The position numbers were made by a program, and so were the translations under genes. A stretch of DNA of 64,000 bases, from the NCBI RefSeq assembly GCF_029784165.1, contig NC_073696.1, positions 193,114,498 through 193,178,497 on the forward strand, written 5' to 3'. The notes under the pieces were generated by a model, which saw nothing but the letters and a program-made list of their open reading frames with translations, did not search any database and was not told the DNA's origin. Positions 1-9,734 of this stretch are shown here, one piece after another (position 1 is the stretch's first letter; each line of letters starts with the position of its first letter). The stretch comes from Wyeomyia smithii. Lineage: Eukaryota > Arthropoda > Insecta > Diptera > Culicidae.

Positions 1-217
1 TAACTTTTGAACTATATGTCCAATCATTATAAAATCATTTCACAAATGGTTCAAAAAACAAGCCTGTTCTTTTGATACCAATTTTGTTCAAATTGGTTTT
101 GTAGTTTCTGAGATAATGAAGTTTTATGATTTTCACATTTTGATACATAACCTCGAAACTAAAAATCCGATTACAATAAAATTCAATAGGGTCTTATGGG
201 GCAACTAGACCTTTCAT
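1..217 (+). repeat. Left half of an older dispersed repeat split by the I-clade LINE
   Basis: This stretch ends in ACTAGACCTTTCAT (204-217), and the same 14 bases restart at 5838. The text continues there in the same sense (reference to 5838-6080). I read this as one repeat into which the LINE at 218-5837 inserted. No coding potential is seen. The family is not named here. Confidence 0.6.
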
Positions 218-709
218 TTTTTTTCCTCATATCATTTATTTGACACGGCACAAATATAATTTAATGTTTAACGGCGCCAATTATATCTGAAGACTTAAAA
301 TCTTAAAGCAAATTTTTTATCCTCGCTGCCGACTACGAGCTGAAATAAAGTCTATCTTAAAACTAGGATGTATTTTTCAATCACTGTTTTGTAGTTTGAT
401 GGTCGTCTGATGCTCTTCGAATGGCCATGAATATGCAGCATGTATGGATTTGTTCTGCTGAGCCACGATGTCATGAGCTGGAAGAGGGGCTTGTAATTCT
501 CGGGTCCTGAAGGTATTGTGCGGGGGCTAGTTGCTGGTTATGGTTCGTTGTTGTTGTTCGCTGGTGTTCAAGTGGCCTATGGTATGTGCCGCTGAGCCAA
601 GATATCACTGAAGGCCTCGGGTTCTTAGGTCCTGGTGAATTCGTGTGGGGTGCAGTTGTTGATTCCAAAACCTCTTCGTTTTGTTGGGTGTAGACGGAGG
701 GGAACGGGA

Positions 710-3700
710 CTAGACTGGGGCATGGATGGATTTTAGGCAAATGTGTATAAGGGTCATGTAGGGTATGTCACGGCTCGCCAAGACATCACGAACAGGAACA
801 GCTGGCTGTCTACCTCCGGCCTGAAGGAAAGCTACTAATTTAGACCTGGCGTCACGGTGGACAGGGCATGACCAAACAACGTGCTCTATGTCGTGATAAC
901 CTTCACCACAGGCACAGATACCGCATTCTCCGAGCCCAATACGACGGAGATGCGCGTCAAATCTATAGTGATTGGACATAAGCCGAGACATCACGCAAAT
1001 GAAATCTCGACCTACATCCAACCCCTTGAACCACGGATTCGTCGATACCTTGGGTATAATGGAATGTAACCACCTTCCCAGTTCCCCTCTGGTCCAAGAA
1101 TTTTGCCATCTGATGATCGTATTCTGACGTACAAATGCAAAAAATTCATTAAAAGCAATTGGTCTTTCATAAATTTCACCGTTTGTAGCGCCCACCTCAG
1201 CCAAAGAGTCCGCTTTCTCATTGCCCGGTATCGAGCAGTGAGAAGGGACCCACACTAAGGTAATCTGAAAAGATTTTTCGGATAAAGCACTCAGATGTTC
1301 CCGTGTTTTCCCCAGGAAATACGGAGAGTGCTTAACATCTTTCATCGATCGAAGAGCCTCAATGGAACTGAGACTGTCCGTAAAGATGAAATAATGGTCC
1401 GTGGGCATTTTTTCGATGATCCCTAGGGTGTACTGAATTGCAGCTAATTCTGCGACGTAAACAGAAGCAGGATTATCGAGCTTATGGGAGACGGTTAAAT
1501 TGTTATTGAAGATACCGAAGCCAGTGGACCCATCGATAAGTGATCCGTCAGTGTAGAACATATTGTCGCAGTTGATGTTTCGATATTTATTGGAAAAAAT
1601 TTTGGGGATCTGCTGCACGCGTAAATGATCCGGGACGGATCATTTACGTGGATCATGGATCATGGATGTATCGAAAAACACAGTAGAATCAGAAGTATTT
1701 AATAAGTTGACACGATTTGGAATATTCAGAGAAGGGTTAATATTTTGTGACATGTGATTGAAATACAATGTCATAAAACGGGTTTGAGGATTAAGTTCGA
1801 TTAACCTTTCAAAATTTTCAATCACAGGACGGTTCAAGACCTCACATTTGATAAGAATACGAGAAGACAGGCTCCAGAAGCGGTTTTTCAATGGTAGAAC
1901 TCCAGCTAAGACCTCGAAACTCATCGTATGGGTCGATTGCATGCAACCTAAGGCGATACGCAAACAACGATATTGTATTCGCTCCAGTTTGATCAAATGT
2001 GTGTTTGCTGCGGAGCGGAAGCAGAAACACCCGTACTCAATTACCGACAATATGGTTGTTTGGTAAAGCCTTATAAGGTCTCCCGGGTGTGCTCCCCACC
2101 ATGATCCGGTTATTGTACGAAGAAAATTCACTCTTTGTTGGCTTTTTTTCATCAGATACCTAATGTGACAACCCCAGGTGCCTTTAGAGTCGAACCAGAC
2201 ACCAAGATACTTGTGTACCAAAACCTGAGAAATCGTTTTACCCATTAATTGTGGCTGGAGCTGAGCAGGTTCATGCTTCCTAGAAAAAACTACTATCTCA
2301 GTCTTCTCCGGAGAGAATTCGATACCTAGCTGTAAAGCCCAAGCAGACAAATTGTCCAAGGTATCTTGCAATGGTCCTTGCAAATCGGCAGCTTTGGCTC
2401 CTGTAACAGAAACCACGCTGTCGTCTGCAAGTTGTCTTATCGTGCATGAATTTGCCAGACATTCGTCGATGTCATTTACATAAAAATTGTAAAGAAGGGG
2501 GCTTAAACATGAGCCCTGGGGAAGACCCATGTAGCTAATTCGAAAAGTTGCCAAATCGCCATGCGTAAAATGCATGTGCTTTTCGAACAACAAATTGTGC
2601 AAAAAATTGTTCAAAATTGGAGAAAATCCCTGTCGGTGAAGTTTGCCCGAAAGAATGTCAATAGAAACGGAATCAAAAGCCCTCTTAATGTCCAAGAACG
2701 CAGACGCCATTTGTTCTTTGCGAGCATACGCCAGCTGGATATCTGTTGAAAGCAACGCAAGACAATCATTCGTCCCTTTGGCACGGCGGAAACCAAATTG
2801 AGTATCTGACAGTAGACCATTTGATTCGACCCAGTGGTCTAAACGACGGAGTATCATTTTCTCCATCAATTTCCGGATACAGGATAGCATTGCAATCGGC
2901 CTATAGGAGGTGTGATCAGAGGCTGGTTTTCCCGGTTTTTGGATGGCGATCACCTTCACTTGCCTCCAATCCTGCGGTACAATATTTTGCTCCAGGAACT
3001 TATTGAACAAGTTCAACAAGCACCTCTTGGCATTGCCGGGTAGATTCTTCAACAAGTTGAATTTGATTCTATCTAACCCAGGCGCGTTATTGTTACAGGG
3101 CAGGAGGGCAATTGAAAATTCTGCCATCGTAAAAGGTGATTCTATCGCGTCGTGGCCCGGAGACGCATCGTGAACAAAGTTTTGCGCAGGAACAGAGTCC
3201 GGACATACTTTCCTGGCAAAATCAAATATCCACCTACTTGAAGACTCTTCGCTTTCGTTGACCGTTACGCGATTCCGCATCCTTCGGGCTGTGTTCCAAA
3301 GAGTGCTCATCGATGTCTCCCTCGACGTCTCGTTCACGAACCGACGCCAATATCCGCGTTTCTTTGCTTTAGCCGAGCTTTTAAGCTTAGTATCAAGCTC
3401 CGAATACCGTATATAGTCGCCAGGTATACCTTTCTTCTGATAGGCCAAAAACGCGTCGGATCTTTGCGTGTAGACATCGGAGCACTCTTGGTCCCACCAC
3501 GGAGTGGGAGGCCGTTCTTTGATCGTTACACCGGGATATTTCTTCGTTTGGGCTTGCAACGCAGCGTCGAGAATCAAGCCCGCGAAGAGGTTGTATTCTT
3601 CAAGTGGTGGATGATGTTGAATCGACTCGACAGCTTCTGAAACCATTTCCTCGTATAACTTCCAATCAACATTCCGTGTGAGGTCATACGGAATGTCAAT

Positions 3701-4399
3701 TGGCCGCATGCGAGTTGACCCGTTGGTATTTGAAATAAGAATTGGCAAATGGTCGCCACCGTGAGGATCGAGGATTACCTTCCATGTGCAATCCAACCGT
3801 AGCGACGTCGAACATAAGGATAGATCCAAAGCGCTTGGGCGCGCTGGAGGTTTCGGGATACGTGTCATTTCACCGTTGTTCAAAATAGTCATGTCGAAGT
3901 TATCGCAAAGGTTATAAATTAAAGAGGAGCGGTTATCATTAGAAGGGGAACCCCAAGCCACGCCATGAGAGTTAAAGTCTCCCAAAATCAAGCGTGGCGA
4001 GGGAAGAAGTTCTATTAAATCAAAGAGCAGCCGTTGCCCAACCTGTGCTCTGGGAGGAATATATATTAAGGCAATACAAAGCTCTTTACCTTGTATTGTC
4101 ATTTGACATGCGACAGCTTCGATGCCTGGAATCGAGGGGAGGTTAATACGATAGAAAGAATAGCACTTCTTAATCCCTAGTACTCCTCCATATGGGGTGT
4201 CTCGATCAAGGCGAATAATATTAAAATCATGGAAGTTTAGATCAGTATTCGAAGTTAGCCAAGTTTCACAAAGGGAAAATGCATCGCATTTGTTTTTATT
4301 TATCAAAACTTTAAACGAATCAATTTTTGGTAAAATACTTCTACAATTCCACTGTAAGACAGAGATAGAATCCTTCACATAAGCAGATGAATTAGGCAT
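710..4399 (-). pseudogene. I-clade LINE ORF2: AP endonuclease, reverse transcriptase, RNase H (one in-frame stop)
   Basis: The frame runs 1,230 codons and is broken only by a TGA at 1640-1642; the codons on both sides are in the same frame. It would nick target DNA, copy the element RNA at the nick and degrade the RNA strand. The N-terminal ~230 residues are an AP-endonuclease-like domain with WNCRS, GDFNSH and GGDHLPI motifs. Reverse transcriptase follows: SYRPIAMLS near residue 500, FLDIKRAFDSV near 570, GLPQGSCLSPLLYN, and LADD near 656 (LADD in place of the commoner FADD). RNase H lies after the stop, with YTDGS near residue 950, an AELAAI segment, FTDSLS and HCSIPGNEKAD. The start ATG overlaps the ORF1 stop by 8 nt (ATGCCTAA), as in copy 2. 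The nonsense codon separates RNase H from the rest and lies inside a 13-bp-arm palindrome. Confidence 0.88.
1620..1648. repeat. 13-bp-arm palindrome interrupting LINE ORF2
   Basis: CGTAAATGATCCG, a 3-bp GGA spacer and CGGATCATTTACG form a perfect inverted repeat. The ORF2 nonsense codon (TGA, 1640-1642) lies inside it. The adjoining bases (1649-1665) carry a short tandem GGATCAT repeat. The matching part of copy 2 (near 32600-32640) has no such palindrome. Confidence 0.85.
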
Positions 4400-5561
4400 C
4401 GAAGGATACGATCGCTGCAGGGAGGGGCCATTGAGCAGTCAACTGCTTCAAAAATGTTCTAACTGTTGGGAGGAATGCTGTAAGAAAATCTTTTATTGGA
4501 TCGGGTACATTGAAAGTTTCAAAAATCCAGTCCACAATGTCAGAAATTTTCACCAGTCCAGCATTTGATTTTTCAACTGGATGTGCAAAAGGAACAACTG
4601 GGGTTTTAGATGCTCCAGGAAGTGCTGGGAACTCCTTCTGGGACTTTAAATTTGCAAGCCCAGGAGGGGTTTGCTTCGGTTTTTCCGCTGCACTTTTAGG
4701 TTTGTTTGTACCATTCATTTCACTTTGGGAAATCTTAGGACCTTTTCGGGGAAGTTTAGGAGAGGAAATATTTTTCCTCTTTCTAGACTCCCCAGGATTG
4801 GCATAAGATGTTCCCGCTGGTGAATCGTCAGAATCGGTTTCATCAGAGGACAACAGATCAAAGGGGTTCGAAGTAACGGGAGAAGTGGTAACGGTCTTCT
4901 TCAGCATGTCAGCGTAGGGACGCTCTTTGAGAGACCGTTTTATTTTATCCCTGCGCTGCATGTACACCGCACATGTCGAGAGCTCATGCAGATTTTCCCC
5001 GCAGTGAATACACTTTACAGCGTTAACACTGCAAGAATCTTCCGCATGAGTCTCCCCACACTTGCCACAACGTGCCTTATTGCAGCAGTAGGCGGCTGTA
5101 TGGCCTAGCTGCTTGCAATGAGTGCAGTTCATGACGCGGGGAACGTATCGAGATGTGGCTTGGTAGTGCAGACCCGGCGAACGTAACTCGAAACGAGTCT
5201 GACGGAGTGTAAACTTTTTTGTCACCGACGATCGATACCGACCGCAATTGCTTGCAGTCGAGCACCTTCACATCGGGACATGTGTTGTTTTTAAACGGAG
5301 CTTGTTCGGCGTGATTTTTAAAATTTCAGTCACAGCTTTAAAGTGTGACGTCAGGTCTTTCGAAATCTGTAGAATGTTTAAAGATTTCGATTTCGGCCCC
5401 GCTTCAGGCCTGAGGTGAACTGCCACCGGAAGAGTCGATCCATCTGGATACAATCTGACACGTGGGGGAGCTGAGGAATTAATATTAGGAGGGGGGGCAG
5501 GAGGGACAGGGTCGAGGGGATTCGAGGATGGAGGTGCGGGAGGTGGGGGGTCTACATCCAT
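4392..5561 (-). pseudogene. I-clade LINE ORF1: gag-like RNA-binding protein with three CCHC knuckles (frameshifted, deleted)
   Basis: ORF1 of LINEs of this type coats the element RNA. The reading starts with MDVDPPPP, a proline-rich N-terminus, and continues to KITPNKLR. It then loses frame near 5270, resumes in a second frame (DCKQLRSVSI... SDSFRVTFAGSALP), and changes frame again near 5130 into the zinc-knuckle region. Three knuckles are visible: CTHCKQLGHTAAYC, CGKCGETHAEDSC and CIHCGENLHELSTC. A lysine-rich linker and a conserved C-terminal block ending IVSFDA follow. Compared with copy 2, about 54 codons are missing after PNKLR. The stop overlaps the ORF2 start by 8 nt. Confidence 0.8.
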
Positions 5562-5837
5562 CGCGCTAAACCTAGCGCGCCGATGGGACAGACAAGAAGC
5601 ACGTACCTTCCTTCCTTTTTCTCCTTCGTGTTGGAGTGCACTGCACTCACCACCAAATCGTTCGACAGCAGGCAGCTACAAAGCGACACGGTAACACAAA
5701 GGCGCTTGACCTTGCGATACAGCAATCTAGACAAAAGATACCGGTCAAAAAATGCCACCACTTGCACACACGTATTGAAATTTATCGGAGCGATTTCGAA
5801 GCACAACCGATGCTGATGCGTGTTCGGCACAGAATCG

Positions 5838-6080
5838 ACTAGACCTTTCATTTGCAATTAGTTTCATGAAAATCGGTCGAGCCATCTCTGAGAAAATCGA
5901 GTAAGATTGGGAGACCGTTACATACATACACACACACACATACACATACACACACACATACAGAAAATGTTCAGCTCGTCGAACTAAGTCGATTGATATA
6001 CGAGATTCGACCCTTTGGAGCACTTTTATACCTTTGGTTTTTCCAGTGATTGCTATACCTTTCTAGGAGAAAGGCAAAAC
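5838..6080 (+). repeat. Right half of the repeat split by the I-clade LINE, with a CA-rich microsatellite
   Basis: It starts with the second copy of the target duplication (5838-5851), then runs through a (CA)/(CATA) microsatellite at 5921-5963 to an end near AGAAAGGCAAAAC at 6080. It joins logically to 1-217. No protein-coding evidence is seen. Confidence 0.6.
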
Positions 6081-7515
6081 ACGTCGTTAGTCAGTTCGAT
6101 TTACCGTCATCATAATGTCATCTCCGTTACTAATATGAGAATGGTTAAACATCACTAGCTAGTGTTCCTTTTTTGTTGCCATCAATCATAAAATATCGCT
6201 TCTACTACCAAAGTACCTACCGGCTAGCTCCTAGAAGTACATTTCAACGACATTGTCAGCACAATAAAACAAACAATAAGAGCCAAACCTATTGACCTTG
6301 ATACAGTCACAATTTTCACGTATTTTTGGTCAAAACTGTTCTGCCGGCGAACGTTTCATGAAGGCCCGGTAATGATGAAGTAACCGGCAATTTGCAAGCG
6401 TAGCTGAACGGTTATAAAATTTCACTTCGCGAACAATAAGGTGAACGAACACCGGCGACAATCCGTTGTTAGTAAGTAAAGTGTGCTGCAACGGTAGAAT
6501 TATTGCCGGCACGGCAAGACAAGGGTAACATTACAGCTGGTTAAATTTTCATCGATCATATTTCGTACCGTCGAAAATTGGTCGTCTGAATTAATTCTTC
6601 TAGGGTCGACTCTTTTTTTTTTTAAGAAATTGGATAATTTGGTGTATATTTCATTTTACATGCACTAAACCAGTCATAGTAGCACTAAACTTGCAGCATA
6701 AAAAACAATTAGCAACGCCTCTTAGTGAAACTAATAAAATCAATGCAGTAATAGAAATTTTCCTAGATGACCGTTGAAGCACATAATTATTCTTTACGAT
6801 ATTCTGGACATGCCTGACTTGTATCCATTACGTTGCTGTTTCAAATTGTAACACGATCTGACAGAAATTGATTTAATGCGTATTAAACATAACCGACCCG
6901 TTGAGTTCTAAGCTTTTCATTCACCGATCTGCCCATACAGAGGCAATCAGTCAACGGCAAGCTGGTTAACGATTTACAAGCTCATAATAAAAACAGCTTA
7001 GATAGTACCCTCAACAAAGCCAAAGAGAAAATCATCAAAACAATGTGCCTAGACACCGAGGCGATATTGCGTTGCTGCGGAACCAAAGCCCACCAAGTCG
7101 AACGAAGGAACGAACGAACGAATGCCGGCAAGCCCATTCTCTCTTGGGCAACTAATTGATCGACGGGTGGCCAGAACAGCGTAAACAAAATAGCCACAAG
7201 TCAGTCGGTTAAGCGGTAACGTGAAAGCTCTTGTAACGCCAGCAGCCTTCAACTTGCGACTGATTCTACAGTTGGTCACCCACCCACCCGCACTGCGACC
7301 TTGAAGCGAGTGATAGGATCGTTGGGTGAAGTTATTTGTGCATGATTCCACTTAATGCTGTAAACAATTCGCATTTTTTTTTGACGCAGGACTACGTTTT
7401 TATTTTCTATACTGGAGTATGCAAAAGTAAAAATGAAACCGGCTATAGATATTAGATTTCTAATGGCAATAATCTATATGTTATTGGATAGATGAACTGT
7501 TTAAAAAAATTTTTA
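6081..7515. other. No gene recognised
   Basis: AT-rich unique-looking sequence. Only short chance ORFs are present (for example 7049-7351, minus). No domain, RNA gene or clear repeat was recognised. Confidence 0.4.
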
Positions 7516-7649
7516 TACACTAAGGTCGCTTTTTACGCGGTCCGGAATTTACGCGGTTTTTTTACGCGGATTCCGGAATTTACGCGGTTTTTTACGCGGT
7601 TTTTTTTTACGCGGCACGTATCCTCCGCATAAAAAGCGACTTTAGTGTA
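7516..7649. mobile_element. TA-flanked fold-back MITE, ACGCGG family, copy A
   Basis: The left end is TACACTAAGGTCGCTTTTTA and the right end is the inverse of TACACTAAAGTCGCTTTTTA. TA lies at both borders, as expected for Tc1/mariner-type insertions. The interior is a run of (T)nACGCGG and TTCCGGAATTTACGCGG words. It is non-coding. Other copies lie at 19921-20066 and 37746-38179, with a diverged relative at 13830-14222. Confidence 0.75.
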
Positions 7650-8252
7650 TGCTATTTTACGTTTCTACTTCACTGCTTATCAAGAATTTTCTCTTGAAAA
7701 AGTTTATTAATTGAAACGAAGACCTAAAGTTACAGAAATATCAAATGCACTACCACTTAAGAAAATCTTAACCGTATTATAACTTTAATCCCGATAATTT
7801 CGAGTTTTTTTTACTGAATGCTCTTTGGCTTGTAGGTTAACGCGAACCCCATTTTATGGTATGCAGGCAGATTTGTACTGTTCTTGTAAAGATAGGAATT
7901 CTAGACAATATTAAGACCACCTTTAACTTGTCAGAGATATTCTGGCTGTATAGAACTTCGGGTCCGGGGATGTGTTTAACCCTTTCTTTACCACAAGGTT
8001 TTTACTCAAACAAAAATCGAAAAACAGGTTTTTAGCGAAAGCGCTTGAACAAACCCTTCTTATTTTATCCCAAATTATAGTTTGAACGAAAAAAAAAATA
8101 AAATCCTAAATGGTGCTGTAGAGCACCACTGGGTCTTACGAGTCACATTTTACAAACAATACAAAATCAACAACTAACTTTATTTTGTCTAGATATCTTA
8201 TAAAAAGTAAAAAAAAAAAGAACGGAATAATATTTTATATTATGTATGCTAT

Positions 8253-8605
8253 TTTTTTTTTATTCTCGCTTATTTTCCGTCGGTCTAGCTCCGCCACTGT
8301 TGTTGTGCCAATCACCGACGCCCAGGGAGGCGACTCCACCCAGGACCCTACTCACGACCCGTTTATCAACGGACCGGCGCCAACGGCTTTACTTCCTCAT
8401 GCGATGGAAGGCGTGATCCCAGAGATTTTTCGCCTCAGAAAATCTCCCGGTGTCGGCTAGGATTGAATCTAGACCAGTTTGGTTGGTTGCGAGTGGATCA
8501 CGCCACCTCACAACCATCGACACCTATGTCGGCGGTGGGATTCGAGCCCAGGCGTCGAGCGTGGTTGGCGGAGAGGTTACCAACCACACTAGGCCCCCGC
8601 TCTTT
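8253..8605 (-). mobile_element. Complete tRNA-derived SINE
   Basis: The element reads on the minus strand from 8605 to 8253 and ends in an A-tail (T9 at 8252-8260 on +). Near its 5' end are a tRNA-like pol III promoter: an A-box-like TAGTGTGGTTGG around 8585-8596, and a B box GGCTCGAATCC at 8538-8548. It is bounded by a perfect 13-bp duplication TTATGTATGCTAT at 8240-8252 and 8606-8618. The body is ~350 bp. Open frames inside it are by-products and not genes. Confidence 0.85.
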
Positions 8606-8618
8606 TTATGTATGCTAT

Positions 8619-9734
8619 GCTGTAAAGCAATTACGGTCTCTTAAAAGGCATAACGGCCTTCCACATTTCGAGCAACAGAAATATGTGAAATGGTTACGAG
8701 AATCACAACGGTAACAACGTGATCGCTCGTCTCATGCTACAGGCCAGTGAGCAACGCCATCTAATCTGGAGTTCAACTCGGGAGCTTTCAGCGGAAGTCG
8801 AGATTTTTTTACAGGCATCTGTTTCAGGGGTTGACCTCTACGCTTTACTATTTGTTTTTCACGCTGAATGAGCCAGTTTGCAATTCCGATACGAAAGTCC
8901 AGCAACGTAATTCTGGTTTCATCAAGTCGCATATCGTGACGTCGGTGTTGTATTGAAGGCATCGATGTGCTATTTCAGTCACTCTTTAGAAAACAGCACT
9001 TTGAACGATAATTCTAAATTTTCAAACGTGTTGGGAACAACTTCATTTTTGTTGTTATTCGCCCAGTGGTGCTCTGGCGCACCAAGGTTTGAGCATTCAT
9101 AAAACTTGATTAAAATGAGAAAAATGACTACAATTTGTTTTAAGGAGTGTTGTGACACCTAATTAATAAGAAAATATTTTTTGCACGGATCAACAATAGA
9201 ATGGTTATAGCTCATGAACAATAGAAAATATTGAATTATTTTTCGAAAAAAAAAACGGCACTTTTTCAAATGTTTGATACTCTAATAAATTATTGACTGT
9301 ACATTTTTGGATAATTTTTTGCCGGAACATAAGTTAGGTGTGCAAGAATATATTTTCGAAATTTGAGCGAGATTGCTAAATAATTCGTAACGATACATAT
9401 ATCCAAACTTGTGGTGCTCTAGAGCAACCATGGTAAAGAGAGGGTTAAAATTCATTTTCAAGTACGTTCCGTCGTTCATGAGGATACATCGTTCGTACTT
9501 CGTAAGAACCTCATTGTACCTGAGGATACGTTTTCCGGTCACTATACTTTGCTTCAGTGTCCTGTTTGTTTGATTACTGGCCCGAAAAGTTACAAGTCCT
9601 TCTTGCATATGAATCTTTTTGACGTGGCTCAGGCTACCATTTATTTTTTTTTTGGCGTTATCTAATCCGACAGCATTTGTCCCTATCTTGTCCAACACCT
9701 TCATACGCAGCACCCGATCATTAGTTCAACTACG
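8619..9734. other. No gene recognised
   Basis: AT-rich sequence. A minus-strand open stretch of 143 codons at 9282-9713 has no recognisable domain. I see nothing else. Confidence 0.35.

Larger units (their letters stand above)
218..5837 (-). mobile_element. I-clade non-LTR retrotransposon (LINE), nearly full length, copy 1
   Basis: The element is about 5.6 kb and reads on the minus strand. In element order it has a ~276-nt 5' leader (5562-5837), a gag-like ORF1 with three zinc knuckles (4392-5561), an ORF2 with endonuclease, reverse transcriptase and RNase H (710-4399), a ~490-nt 3' UTR, and a short A-tail seen as T8 at 218-225. Its ends are set by the 14-bp direct repeat ACTAGACCTTTCAT at 204-217 and 5838-5851, a typical LINE target-site duplication. 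An ORF2 that carries RNase H, together with a zinc-knuckle ORF1, points to the I clade rather than the Jockey clade. A second, more decayed copy at 31327-37454 shares both ORFs and the start of the 3' UTR. ORF1 has an internal deletion and frameshift, and ORF2 has one nonsense codon, so this copy should not be able to move on its own. Confidence 0.85.

Noticed and set aside
8185..8714. Three overlapping plus-strand ORFs
   Set aside because: They overlap a SINE with a clear target duplication on the opposite strand.
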